Positions 1 to 7,909 of a stretch of 64,000 nucleotides of DNA are shown piece by piece. Each line of letters starts with the position of its first letter. The first letter of the stretch is position 1. The DNA comes from Caulobacter segnis (lineage in GTDB: Bacteria > Pseudomonadota > Alphaproteobacteria > Caulobacterales > Caulobacteraceae). The DNA is taken from contig NZ_QFQZ01000017.1 of assembly GCF_003243465.1 (NCBI RefSeq), positions 4,127-68,126 on the forward strand, in the 5' to 3' direction. The notes beneath the pieces are model-generated. The model was not told the DNA's origin, searched no databases, and saw nothing but the letters and a program-made list of their open reading frames with translations. Both the position numbers and the translations under genes were made by a program.

Positions 1-270
1 CGCAAGGGTCTTGAGCTGCAGGCGCGCTTCCTCGTCCTTCACGGCGTCCACGCCGAGCGCCTGGCCCTCGGTCGGGATGTTGTGGTCCGCCACGGCGAGC
101 GTGCGGTCGGGACGGCGCACCTTGCGGCCGGCCGCGCGAAGGCCGGCGAAGGCCTGCGGCGTGGTCACCTCGTGGATCAGGTGCAGGTCGATATAGAGGA
201 TCGCCTCGCCGTCGGCTTCGCTGACGACGTGAGCGTCCCAGATCTTGTCGTAAAGGGTTTTACCGGACAT
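1..270 (-). CDS. leuC: 3-isopropylmalate dehydratase large subunit, N-terminal part
   Basis: The first 90 codons are visible; the rest lies left of the window. LeuC is the aconitase-fold, [4Fe-4S] large subunit that with LeuD isomerises 2-isopropylmalate to 3-isopropylmalate in leucine synthesis in the cytoplasm. The start MSGKTLYDKIWDAHVV and the blocks DLHLIHEVTTPQAF (residues 28-41) and ADHNIPT (61-67) are family-typical for the N-terminus of this enzyme. The ATG is at 270. About 300 bases of leader separate it from the LysR gene upstream on the same strand, and this leader contains a promoter and terminator-like hairpins, described separately. The identification is firm; the C-terminal catalytic and cluster-binding parts cannot be checked. 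Confidence 0.95.
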   Translation of the reverse strand, partial: MSGKTLYDKIWDAHVVSEADGEAILYIDLHLIHEVTTPQAFAGLRAAGRKVRRPDRTLAVADHNIPTEGQALGVDAVKDEEARLQLKTLA

Positions 271-370
271 GGCGGGGATATAGGGCGGATCGTGCGCCAA
301 AATCCAGTGGCCCCGGCTCGACGCGACAAATTCTTGCGTTCGATCGTCGCTGGGCGGCCAGAAAGCCAAA

Positions 371-404
371 GGGCGCGCCCGTCTTGCGACCTGCCGGCGC
401 GCCC
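371..404 (-). terminator. Terminator or attenuator hairpin in the leuC leader
   Basis: A 9-bp perfect GC stem, GGGCGCGCC (371-379) with GGCGCGCCC (396-404), is followed on the minus strand by TTTGGCTTTC. It lies between the candidate leuC promoter and the leuC start. It could end the LysR transcript or act as an attenuator for leuC. A second, smaller hairpin (421-427 with 443-449) precedes it. Confidence 0.5.
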
Positions 405-512
405 TAGCATCATTTTCAGCCTTCGGGGGCCGATGGGCTCCGCCCGAAGAGGGCCGTCCGCTAGAAAGAAGACGGTCTGGAAGCCCGGGCGACAGGCGCC
501 GGGGGTAGTACG

Positions 513-540
513 ATCATCTCACGGAACGCGGGTTTGTCAA
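513..540 (-). promoter_or_regulatory. Candidate sigma-70 promoter for leuC
   Basis: On the minus strand a perfect -35 hexamer TTGACA (540-535) is followed after 16 bases by GATGAT (518-513), 4 of 6 matches to the -10 consensus. It sits between the end of the LysR gene and the leuC leader, pointing at leuC. The spacing is good but no transcript data are available. Confidence 0.5.
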
Positions 541-570
541 TCTTTGTGCGAACGCACGCAAGCTTGACCT

Positions 571-1536
571 CTATTCGCTCGCGCGGGCCAGGGGAGACGC
601 CCTCGGCGTTTCCAGCGGCGCCATGGCGGCGTATCGCGCGATCAGGGGATCGGCCGCCGCCTGCGCCAAGACCCAGTCGCGGAAGGCGGCGATCTTGTGT
701 CCGCGCGCCCGCTCGGTCGGGTAGGCCAGCCAGTAGCCTCCGCTATACCGGGCGACCACGTCGAAAGGCATGAGGAGGCGTCCCTCCGCCAGTTCGCGCG
801 CGAAGAAGATCGGCGAGCCCAAGGCCGCGCCCTGATCGGCCAGGGCGCTGGCGACTTCAAGCGTCTGGGCGTCGGAAGTGAGGCGTGGCGCCAGGCGGTC
901 GTCGATCGCAGTGACGCCGGCGGCTTGGAACCATTCCTCCCATTCGCGCGCCACGCCAACACGCGGAACGTCCAGCAGGTCCTCCGGGCGTGACAAGCCG
1001 CCGATCCGCTCCAGGAAGCGGGGCGAGACCAGCGGCGTCTGCACCGCGGGAATGAGGAAATGCGCGGTCATGCCGGGCCATCGGCCCTGGCCGCCGCGGA
1101 GGGCGATGTCGAGGCCCTCGCGCGCGAGATCGACCACCCGGCTCGAGGCCTCGAGCCGCACGGCGATGCGGGGATGCGCGATCTGGAACGCGCCGAGCCT
1201 TGGCGCCAGCCATTGGCCGCCGAGGCTCTGGACGGTCGTGATCGACAGCACGCCCTCCTCGGTCTCGACGAGGTCGGAGATCGCCGAGCGCAGCAGGGAC
1301 ATCGCTTCCGTCGCCGCCCGCGACAGCCGCTCGCCGGCCGGCGTCAAGGCGACCTCGCGCGGCAGGCGGTTGAACAGGGGCTGGTCGAGCCGTTGCTCCA
1401 GCGCCTTCACCTGCCAGCTGACGGCGGCCTGGGTCATGCCCAATTCGCCGGCGGCGCGGGTGAAGCTCTTGAGGCGAGCGGCCGCCTCGAACACGCGAAT
1501 GGCGCTGAGGGGCAGTCGGGCGAGGATGTCTGACAT
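571..1536 (-). CDS. LysR-family regulator, GcvA-like
   Basis: A 321-residue LysR-type DNA-binding regulator. The N-terminal winged helix-turn-helix spans about residues 8-66, with the recognition segment SFTRAAGELGMTQAAVSWQV typical of the GcvA subgroup. A periplasmic-binding-protein-like effector domain fills residues 95-300. Nothing in the sequence names the effector. A 43-codon ORF (1630-1761) runs divergently from it, and a perfect 15-bp palindrome sits between the two, which would suit autoregulation or control of the small gene. The LysR gene also points toward leuC, 300 bp downstream, but a link to leucine synthesis is not supported. The family call is firm; the role is unknown. Confidence 0.9.
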   Translation of the reverse strand: MSDILARLPLSAIRVFEAAARLKSFTRAAGELGMTQAAVSWQVKALEQRLDQPLFNRLPREVALTPAGERLSRAATEAMSLLRSAISDLVETEEGVLSITTVQSLGGQWLAPRLGAFQIAHPRIAVRLEASSRVVDLAREGLDIALRGGQGRWPGMTAHFLIPAVQTPLVSPRFLERIGGLSRPEDLLDVPRVGVAREWEEWFQAAGVTAIDDRLAPRLTSDAQTLEVASALADQGAALGSPIFFARELAEGRLLMPFDVVARYSGGYWLAYPTERARGHKIAAFRDWVLAQAAADPLIARYAAMAPLETPRASPLARASE

Positions 1537-1577
1537 AAGCGCAGCCTATGGATAGCCAAGGAGGTCGCGTTTGTCAT

Positions 1578-1592
1578 CTGTTCGCCGAACAG
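1578..1592. promoter_or_regulatory. Perfect 15-bp palindrome, possible LysR operator
   Basis: CTGTTCGCCGAACAG is a perfect 7-1-7 inverted repeat in the divergent region between the LysR gene (start 1536) and the small ORF starting at 1630. LysR-type regulators commonly bind such interrupted palindromes in divergent promoters. It is not the direct-repeat LexA box of alphaproteobacteria, since the GTTC units are inverted. Confidence 0.45.
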
Positions 1593-1629
1593 CGAATTTC
1601 CGATGCGGTTCAGGCAAAGGAAGTCGGCG

Positions 1630-1761
1630 ATGATGGACACCGCTCTCCAGACCCATAAGGAAAGTTCTTTCGGTTGGCTCGCGGCGCTGCAGGCGTTCTG
1701 GCGCGCCCTCCGCACGCCTTGTCCGGCCCGCAAATATCCTCGCCTGATCGCGCCGCGATGA
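1630..1761 (+). CDS. Tiny 43-residue ORF divergent to LysR
   Basis: The ORF begins MMDTALQTHKESSFGWLAAL and ends in an Arg/Pro-rich tail ending LIAPR. It is preceded by AAAGGAAG six bases before the ATG, a good ribosome-binding site, and lies behind a palindrome in a LysR divergent promoter, the usual place for a LysR target. It has no family I recognise, no signal peptide and no clear membrane segment. It ends just before the rplS terminator, which is on the other strand. The ribosome-binding site and position support it; the short length keeps confidence moderate. Confidence 0.4.
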   Translation: MMDTALQTHKESSFGWLAALQAFWRALRTPCPARKYPRLIAPR

Positions 1762-1780
1762 GGCGGCGGCTGCGCAGCCA

Positions 1781-1813
1781 AAGAAAAAGGCCCCGGCGTT
1801 TCCGCCAGGGCCT
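1781..1813 (-). terminator. rplS terminator
   Basis: On the minus strand an 11-bp stem (1813-1803 with 1798-1788, one mismatch) closed by a GAAA tetraloop is followed by TTTTTCTTT. It is a textbook intrinsic terminator just after the rplS stop codon. Confidence 0.9.
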
Positions 1814-1838
1814 CGATCTTTCGCGATGACGACGAAGA

Positions 1839-2231
1839 TTACTCTTCGGTCGCGGCGGCCTTCGGGCCACCGGCGCGTTCGGCGATACGGGCCGACTTAC
1901 CGCGACGGTCGCGCAGGTAGTAGAGCTTGGCGCGACGGACGACGCCGCGACGCTTGACTTCGATGCTTTCGATGCTCGGCGACAGCAGCGGGAACAGACG
2001 CTCCACGCCTTCGCCGAACGAAATCTTGCGGACCGTGAAGCTCTCGTGGACGCCCGTGCCGGCGCGGGCGATGCAGACGCCTTCGTAGGCCTGGACGCGC
2101 TCGCGCTCGCCTTCCTTGATCTTCACGTTGACGCGCAGGGTGTCGCCGGGACGGAATTCCGGGATCGCGCGGGCGGCCAGCAGACGGGCCGATTCTTCTT
2201 GCTCGAGCTGAGCGATGATGTTCGCAGCCAT
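1839..2231 (-). CDS. rplS: 50S ribosomal protein L19
   Basis: A 130-residue ribosomal protein L19, which sits at the 30S-50S interface. The block RPGDTLRVNVKIKEGERERVQAYEG (about 27-51, with short gaps from consensus) and the C-terminal RRGVVRRAKLYYLRDRRGKSARI are diagnostic. The tail is slightly longer than in Escherichia coli and ends in Ala/Glu. It lies five bases downstream of trmD, and a strong terminator follows, so trmD-rplS is an operon ending here. Confidence 0.98.
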   Translation of the reverse strand: MAANIIAQLEQEESARLLAARAIPEFRPGDTLRVNVKIKEGERERVQAYEGVCIARAGTGVHESFTVRKISFGEGVERLFPLLSPSIESIEVKRRGVVRRAKLYYLRDRRGKSARIAERAGGPKAAATEE

Positions 2232-2236
2232 GATCT

Positions 2237-2971
2237 TTACTCCTTGGGCTTACCCGTTTTCGGGTCGCCTTTTGCCTGTTGATTGGCGAGGTGGGCCTCC
2301 CAGAGATCCGGGCGCCGCTCGCGGGTCGTCTCTTCACGCATACGCTTGCGCCATTGGTCGATCCGCTTGTGATCGCCCGACAGCAGCACCTCGGGGATGT
2401 CGAGCCCTTCGAACGTCCGCGGCCTGGTGTACTGCGGATGCTCGAGGAGTCCGTCCTCGAAGCTTTCTTCCAGCGTGCTCTCGATATTCCCCAGAACCCC
2501 CGGGGCCAGTCGAACGCACGCCTCGATCACGACCATCGCCGCCGCTTCGCCACCGGCGAGCACGGCGTCTCCGACCGAGACCTCCTCGAACCCGCGGGCG
2601 TCGAGCACCCGCTGATCCACCCCCTCGAAGCGGCCGCACAGCACCACGATACCGGGCGCCTTGGACCACTCCCGCACGCGCGCCTGGGTCAGGGGCCTGC
2701 CCCGGGCGCTCATGTACAAAAGCGGCCGCCCATCGAGCTCCACACTGTCGAGCGCAGAGGCGATGACGTCCGCTTTGAGCACGGCTCCCGCGCCGCCACC
2801 CGCGGGGGTGTCGTCGAGGAAGCCGCGCTTATCCTTGGAAAAGGCTCGAATGTCCAGCGTTTCCAAGCGCCACAGGTCCTGTTCCTTCCAGGCGGTCCCG
2901 ATCATCGAGACGCCGAGCGGGCCAGGGAAGGCCTCGGGGAACATGGTCAGGACGGTGGCGGTGAACGGCAT
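2237..2971 (-). CDS. trmD: tRNA (guanine37-N1)-methyltransferase
   Basis: A 244-residue TrmD, the SPOUT knotted-fold methyltransferase that makes m1G37 in tRNAs and prevents +1 frameshifting. Visible landmarks are the N-terminal FTATVLTMFPEAFPGPL, DDTPAGGGAGAVL (about 53-65), the knot segment LCGRFEGVDQRV with Phe where many family members have Tyr, and SVGDAVLAGGEAAAMV. The C-terminal RPDLWEAH motif is present. Its usual upstream partners rpsP and rimM are not here; a 2OG-oxygenase gene lies upstream instead. It is cotranscribed with rplS. Confidence 0.97.
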   Translation of the reverse strand: MPFTATVLTMFPEAFPGPLGVSMIGTAWKEQDLWRLETLDIRAFSKDKRGFLDDTPAGGGAGAVLKADVIASALDSVELDGRPLLYMSARGRPLTQARVREWSKAPGIVVLCGRFEGVDQRVLDARGFEEVSVGDAVLAGGEAAAMVVIEACVRLAPGVLGNIESTLEESFEDGLLEHPQYTRPRTFEGLDIPEVLLSGDHKRIDQWRKRMREETTRERRPDLWEAHLANQQAKGDPKTGKPKE

Positions 2972-3050
2972 GGGCGCTGTTTAGCCGCAGCGGGCCCGAG
3001 AGTCGAAGGGCCGTGGGCGCGACCGCTTCGACGACCTCGGTCGCTGTGTC

Positions 3051-3986
3051 TTAGGCCAGCTTGATCTCGCGCAGGCGCTGCTGGAGGAATTCGTCGGCGG
3101 TGATCGACTCCGGATAGCGATCCGGGTTCTCGGCCGTCACGCAGTTCGGCAGCGTCTTGATCTCGTAGTCCGAGGCGAAGTGCAGGAAGAACGGCGTCGA
3201 ATAGCGCGCGAAGCCCCGACGCTCCGGCGGCGGGTTGACCACACGGTGGACGGTCGACGGCAGCACGTGGTTGGTCAGGCGCTCGAGCATGTCGCCGATA
3301 TTGACGACCAGGCAGCCGGGCGGCGGGTTGATCGGCAGCCACTGGCCGTCGCGGTCTAGCACCTCCAGCCCGCCTTCCTCGGCGCCGAGCAGCAGGGTGA
3401 TGGTGTTGATGTCGCCGTGGGCGCCGGCGCGCACGCCCGTGGCGTCCAGCGGGATCGGCGGATAGTGCAGCAGGCGCAACACGCTGTTGCCGTCCCTGAC
3501 GGTCGGCGCGAAGAAGTTCCGGTCCAGCTTCAGATAGGTGGCGATGGCTTCCAGCACCTTGCCGCCCATGCCGTCGAGCGCGTTGTAGAGCCAGCTGACG
3601 TCGTGCTTGAAGGCCGGGATCTCGGCGGGCCAGACATTGTCGGCCATGTGGGCGCGGAACCGGTGGCCGGGCGGCAGGTCGCGGCCCATGTGCCAGAATT
3701 CCTTGAGGTCGTAGTGGTCGGCGCCCTTGGCGGTCTCGACCCCGAACGGGATGTAGCCGCGCGCGCCGCCCTTCACGCCGGCATATTGCTTCTTGGTCTC
3801 GACGGGCAGGGCGAAGAAGGCCTTGGCGGCGTCGACGGCGGCGTCGATGCGCGCTTGATCCAGGTCATAGTCCGAGAGAACCGCGAAGCCGTAGCGTTCG
3901 AAGGACGCCCCCAGCTCCTGGGAGAAGCGCGTGAAGTCCTTCGCATAGAGCGAGAAGGAAACCGGAGCGATGGCGGAGTTGGACAC
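3051..3986 (-). CDS. 2OG-Fe(II) oxygenase, isopenicillin-N-synthase type
   Basis: A cytoplasmic non-haem iron, 2-oxoglutarate-dependent oxygenase of the IPNS/flavanone-hydroxylase superfamily; the substrate is unknown. Counting from the GTG at 3986 (311 residues), the iron ligands are His190-x-Asp192 in AHGDINTIT and His247 in STVHRVV, and the 2OG-binding pair is Arg261-x-Ser263 in RYSTPF. An N-terminal DIOX_N-like region precedes the catalytic barrel. I prefer the GTG at 3986 because AAGG stands nine bases before it and homologous enzymes begin near SFSLYAKDF; the reading frame extends to an ATG at 4049. Similar bacterial enzymes are often called gibberellin- or flavonol-like without evidence for that. 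Confidence 0.88.
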   Translation of the reverse strand: MSNSAIAPVSFSLYAKDFTRFSQELGASFERYGFAVLSDYDLDQARIDAAVDAAKAFFALPVETKKQYAGVKGGARGYIPFGVETAKGADHYDLKEFWHMGRDLPPGHRFRAHMADNVWPAEIPAFKHDVSWLYNALDGMGGKVLEAIATYLKLDRNFFAPTVRDGNSVLRLLHYPPIPLDATGVRAGAHGDINTITLLLGAEEGGLEVLDRDGQWLPINPPPGCLVVNIGDMLERLTNHVLPSTVHRVVNPPPERRGFARYSTPFFLHFASDYEIKTLPNCVTAENPDRYPESITADEFLQQRLREIKLA

Positions 3987-4160
3987 GTCGACGGGCCTTG
4001 GATCTGCGAGCTTCTGAATGAGTAAGTCCCTTCTTACTACACCGCGCAAAGACTGACGCGAAGGGCGTTCGTCTCACGGGCGGCCTGGGAGCGGAACTTG
4101 ACCATAAGTCGGGCGTTTGCCCGTCTGACCTTGATCTACAACAAACGCACGAGGGTTGCG

Positions 4161-4835
4161 ATGACGCGCAAGTTTGCTCTGGCCGCCGTCCTGGTGGGCG
4201 CGAGCGCCCTGGTCGCCTGCACGACCACCGATCCCTATACCGGCATGCCGGTCCGGAACAATACGGGCACGGGCGCCCTGGCCGGCGCGGCCGGCGGGGC
4301 CTTGCTCGGCTATCTGACCAACACCAACAAGGGCGAGCAGGGCCGCAAGAACGCGCTGATCGGCGCGGGCATCGGCGCCTTGGCCGGCGGCGCCGTCGGC
4401 AACTACATGGACCGCCAGCAGGCCGACTTCCGTCGCAGCCTGGAGGGCTCGGGCGTGATGATCCGGCGCAATGGCGACCAGATCGTCCTGGTCATGCCCA
4501 GCGACGTGACCTTCGCCGTCGACCGCTCGGACGTGCAGCCGCAGTTCACCCGGGTGTTGGACGACGTCGCCCGCACCCTCAACGCCTATTCCCAGACCAC
4601 GATCGATGTGGTCGGCCACGCGGACTCCAGTGGACCCGACGAGTACAATCAGGTCCTGTCGGAGCGCCGGGCCAGCGCCGTCGCGGCCTATCTGACGAAC
4701 CAGGGTCGGGTGCTGCCGGATCGGATCTTCGTCGCCGGCATGGGCGAGCGCCAGCCGATCGCCGATAATGCGACGCCCGCGGGCCGGGCTCAGAACCGCC
4801 GCGTCGAGATCGTCCTGCGTCCGCTGACCCGCTGA
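4161..4835 (+). CDS. OmpA-family lipoprotein with glycine-zipper segment
   Basis: A 224-residue outer-membrane lipoprotein. The ATG at 4161 follows GAGGG and gives a signal peptide ending in LVAC, with Cys20 as the lipidation site; the frame is open further upstream but without a signal. Residues about 35-80 are Gly/Ala-rich (GTGALAGAAGGALLGYL and GAGIGALAGGAVGNYM), resembling the glycine zipper of YiaD/PAL-like proteins. The C-terminal OmpA domain (about 105-224) has the peptidoglycan-binding pattern VVGHADSSGPDEYNQVLSER and AQNRRVEI. It likely tethers the outer membrane to peptidoglycan. A weak terminator follows. Confidence 0.93.
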   Translation: MTRKFALAAVLVGASALVACTTTDPYTGMPVRNNTGTGALAGAAGGALLGYLTNTNKGEQGRKNALIGAGIGALAGGAVGNYMDRQQADFRRSLEGSGVMIRRNGDQIVLVMPSDVTFAVDRSDVQPQFTRVLDDVARTLNAYSQTTIDVVGHADSSGPDEYNQVLSERRASAVAAYLTNQGRVLPDRIFVAGMGERQPIADNATPAGRAQNRRVEIVLRPLTR

Positions 4836-4841
4836 GTTCGG

Positions 4842-4880
4842 CCGCTTCGGGCCCTTACGAGCACGAAGCGGTTGCTTTTC
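4842..4880 (+). terminator. Weak terminator after the OmpA-like lipoprotein gene
   Basis: CCGCTTCG (4842-4849) pairs with CGAAGCGG (4864-4871), followed by TTGCTTTTC. The loop is long at 14 bases, so efficiency is uncertain. Confidence 0.45.
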
Positions 4881-4927
4881 GCCCTCGTCGTCGCCAAGTC
4901 GTCACGTTCGAACAGCGCGAGGACGAC

Positions 4928-5992
4928 GTGGCCAAGACTGCAAGCGATAGCGTCAGCCTGACGCGGCAGGCCTACGCCCTGACCGACGATCTGATGACGC
5001 CCAAAGCGGCGATCTACTGGATCGACCTGCTGGTCTCGGCGGGCCTGATGTGGGGCGGCTTCCTTCTGGCCGCCAGCACCTCGAGCTTGGCGCTCGGCCT
5101 CGTCGCCGGTCTCGTCAGCGTGCTGGCGCTCTATCGCGCGCTGAGCTTTATCCATGAGCTGACCCATATCCGCGACGACGAGGCGCCGGGCTTCCGCCTG
5201 GGATGGAACGTCCTGGTCGGCGTGCCCCTGATGACGCCGTCGCTGATGTACGAGGGCGTGCACAACGTCCACCACGTGAAGGACCGCTTCGGCACGGCGC
5301 TGGATCCGGAGTACCTGCCGCTCTCGCGCTATACGCCGCTGTCTCTGGCGGGCTTCCTGTTCGTCGCGCTGCTGGCGCCGCTCGGCGTGCTGATCCGCTC
5401 GGCGATCCTGACGCCGCTCTCGTTCCTGATCCCGCCGCTGCGCCGCTTCGTTCAGCAACGCCTGTCGGCGCTGGTCATCAATCCCGACTTCGTCCGCGAG
5501 GACATGACGAAGCTCCGGCCCGCCTGGTTGATCCAGGATATCGCCTGCTGGCTGTGGTCCTGGACGATCATCGCCGCGACGCTGCTCGGCGTTCTGCCGG
5601 TGCGGTTCGTGCTGACGGGCCTGGCGATCTTCTCCATCGCCACCTTCGTCAACCAGGCGCGCACCCTGGTCGCCCACCACTGGGACAACGACGGCGGCAA
5701 GATGACCCTGGACGAGCAGTTCCTCGACTCGGTCAACGTCCCGCCGCCGAATCTGGCGTCGGAGCTCTGGGCGCCCGTGGGCTTGCGCTATCACGCCTTG
5801 CACCACCTGCTGCCGCGCCTGCCCTACCACAACCTTGGCAAGGCCCACGCACGGTTGGCGAAGGCCCTGGCCCCGGATTCTCTCTATCACCGCGCGTCGC
5901 AGAAAGGCCTCTTCGAGGCGCTCGCGGCGCTCTTCCAGCGGGTCGCGCGCAAGCCCGCGCTGGCGTCGCAAGGACCGCACGCGGCCGAATAG
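4928..5992 (+). CDS. Membrane fatty acid desaturase
   Basis: A 354-residue integral membrane di-iron desaturase/hydroxylase. The three histidine boxes are HELTH (76-80), HNVHH (112-116) and HALHH (289-293), with a further AHH at 249-251. Four or more hydrophobic segments lie between them. The GTG start at 4928 is preceded by GAGGA. The enzyme probably introduces a double bond or hydroxyl group into a lipid acyl chain; the box spacing does not separate desaturases from ketolase/hydroxylase relatives. It converges on the kefB-like gene. Confidence 0.88.
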   Translation: MAKTASDSVSLTRQAYALTDDLMTPKAAIYWIDLLVSAGLMWGGFLLAASTSSLALGLVAGLVSVLALYRALSFIHELTHIRDDEAPGFRLGWNVLVGVPLMTPSLMYEGVHNVHHVKDRFGTALDPEYLPLSRYTPLSLAGFLFVALLAPLGVLIRSAILTPLSFLIPPLRRFVQQRLSALVINPDFVREDMTKLRPAWLIQDIACWLWSWTIIAATLLGVLPVRFVLTGLAIFSIATFVNQARTLVAHHWDNDGGKMTLDEQFLDSVNVPPPNLASELWAPVGLRYHALHHLLPRLPYHNLGKAHARLAKALAPDSLYHRASQKGLFEALAALFQRVARKPALASQGPHAAE

Positions 5993-6004
5993 GCCGCGCC
6001 TCGG

Positions 6005-7909
6005 CTACTCGGCGCCCTCCTGCTGGGCGCGCTCGCGCAGTTCTTCGTCCAGGCTGGCCGTGTCCCACGCCCCGCCGGCGTCGCCAGGCCGCATGCGGTG
6101 CAGGTCCGCGTCGAGCAGTCGGTCCATGGTCTTGGCGGCGTCGCGCGAGGCCAGGATGTAGGCCTCCTCCTGTCCCCACATCGGGCGAAGCTCCTCGAAC
6201 ACCCGACGGTCGTGACGGCGGAAGAAGGCCGCGGCGCGGTGGGCGCGGTGGGCGCGGAAGCCCAGCTTCTGCAGCGCCGTGGCGCCGAGGGCGAGGGCGG
6301 ACTCGAAGGTCTCGCGCTCCACCGCGTCCGCGCCGTTGGCCAGCAGGTCGTAGGCGTGGCGACGATCCCAGGCTCGCGCCAGGATGACGAGGTTGGGGAA
6401 CGCCTTGCGCGCCGTCTCGACCAGCTCGACCGTCTTCTCGCGATCATCCAGGGCGACGATCAGCATCCGCGCGCGATCGGCGCCGGCCTGGCGCAGCAGG
6501 TCGAGCCGCGTGGCGTCGCCATAGTGAACGCGGCGGCCAAAGCGGCGCAGCAGCTCGATCTGTTCGATGTCGCTGTCCAGCACCGTCGACTTGAAGCCAT
6601 TGGCCGACAGCAGGCGGCCGGTGATCTGCCCGAAGCGGCCGAAGCCGGCGATGATGATGTCCGGCTCGCCCTCGTCGAAGTCGCCGGTGTCGGGCGTCAC
6701 GTCGGGGATCGCTGCGTCCATCAGGGCGGCCACGCGCTCGTAGAGGATCATGGCCACTGGCGTCAGGGCCATCGAGACGGCCACGGCGGCGGTCAGCAGC
6801 GCCGCCAGCGGCGCCCCGATCACCCCGGCCCCGACCGTGAAGCTGAGCAGTACAAAGGCGAACTCGCCGCCTTGGGCGAGGGCGGTGGCCACGGCCATGG
6901 CCCCGCGCTTGGGGGCGCCGAACAGGCGGGCGAGGCCATACATGACCAGGAACTTCAGGATCATCAGGCCGAGCACAAGCCCGGCCAGGATCAGGGGCTG
7001 CCGCGCCACGAGCGGCAGGTCGACGCCCGCGCCGACCGTGATGAAGAAGAGACCGAGCAGCAGGCCCCGGAACGGCTCGATGTCGGTCTCCAGCTCACGG
7101 CGGAACTCGCTTTCGGCCAGCACCACCCCCGCCAGGAAGGCCCCGAGGGCGGGCGACAGGCCCACGATCTGCATCAGGCTGGCCACCGCGACGACGATCA
7201 GCAGCGCCGAGGCGGTGAAGATCTCGCGCAGGCGCGCCTTGGCGATGAAGCGGAACACCGGGCGCACCAGATAGCGGCCTCCGCCGACCACGGCCGCGAC
7301 CGCGGCGAACACCGACAGGCCTTGGGCCCAGACGGGCAGGTGAGCGACGAGGTTCCCGCCGCCGTGACCGCCGGCCTCGGTGTGAGAGGCCGGGGCCACC
7401 GTGGCCAGCAAGGGCAGGAGGGCGAACAGCGGAATGACCGCCAGGTCCTGCAGCAGCAGCACCCCGAACGCCGCCCGGCCGACGGGTCCCTGCCTCAGGC
7501 CCTTCTCGTCGAGGGTCTGCAGCACGATCGCGGTGGAGGACATCGCCAGCACGAGGCCGACGGCGAGCGCCGTCTGCCAGGGCAGGCCCAGGGCGAGCGA
7601 AGCGGCGGCGATGGCCAGCGCCGTTCCGACCACCTGCGCGCCGCCCAGGCCGAAGATGGCCTTGCGCATGTCCCACAGCATCGACGGCCTGACCTCGAGG
7701 CCGATCAGGAAAAGCAGGATGACCACGCCGAACTCGGCGAACTTCATGACGTCGGCCTGGGCGCCGACCAGCGACAGGGCGTAGGGGCCGATGACGACGC
7801 CGGCGATCAGGTAGCCGAGCACCGAGCCCAGCCCGAGCCGCTTGGCGATCGGCACCGAGACGACGGCCGCGCCCAGATAGACGAGCGTCTGGGTCAGGAA
7901 GTTTTCCAT
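6005..7909 (-). CDS. kefB: Monovalent cation:proton antiporter-2, KefB/KefC type
   Basis: A 634-residue CPA2 antiporter. About twelve hydrophobic segments occupy residues 5-390, with GVVILLFLIGLEVRPSMLWD and a QDLAVIPLFALLPLL segment characteristic of the Kef exchange domain. An RCK/TrkA-N domain starts near residue 415 with the Rossmann motif IIIAGFGRFGQITGRLL. The C-terminus is a charged tail. In Escherichia coli, KefB and KefC release K+ in response to glutathione adducts, protecting against electrophiles. The flavodoxin-like gene directly upstream, whose stop codon abuts this start, is in the KefG/KefF ancillary position and supports that assignment. Confidence 0.93.
   Translation of the reverse strand: MENFLTQTLVYLGAAVVSVPIAKRLGLGSVLGYLIAGVVIGPYALSLVGAQADVMKFAEFGVVILLFLIGLEVRPSMLWDMRKAIFGLGGAQVVGTALAIAAASLALGLPWQTALAVGLVLAMSSTAIVLQTLDEKGLRQGPVGRAAFGVLLLQDLAVIPLFALLPLLATVAPASHTEAGGHGGGNLVAHLPVWAQGLSVFAAVAAVVGGGRYLVRPVFRFIAKARLREIFTASALLIVVAVASLMQIVGLSPALGAFLAGVVLAESEFRRELETDIEPFRGLLLGLFFITVGAGVDLPLVARQPLILAGLVLGLMILKFLVMYGLARLFGAPKRGAMAVATALAQGGEFAFVLLSFTVGAGVIGAPLAALLTAAVAVSMALTPVAMILYERVAALMDAAIPDVTPDTGDFDEGEPDIIIAGFGRFGQITGRLLSANGFKSTVLDSDIEQIELLRRFGRRVHYGDATRLDLLRQAGADRARMLIVALDDREKTVELVETARKAFPNLVILARAWDRRHAYDLLANGADAVERETFESALALGATALQKLGFRAHRAHRAAAFFRRHDRRVFEELRPMWGQEEAYILASRDAAKTMDRLLDADLHRMRPGDAGGAWDTASLDEELRERAQQEGAE

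Noticed and set aside
461..517. 18-codon MIVL leader peptide before leuC as a gene
   Set aside because: Its ATG overlaps the best -10 element, no ribosome-binding site is visible, and it has only one Leu codon; kept only as part of the leader observation.
1578..1592. LexA box before LysR
   Set aside because: The GTTC motifs are inverted with a 3-base gap, not the direct repeat with a 7-base gap of alphaproteobacterial LexA.
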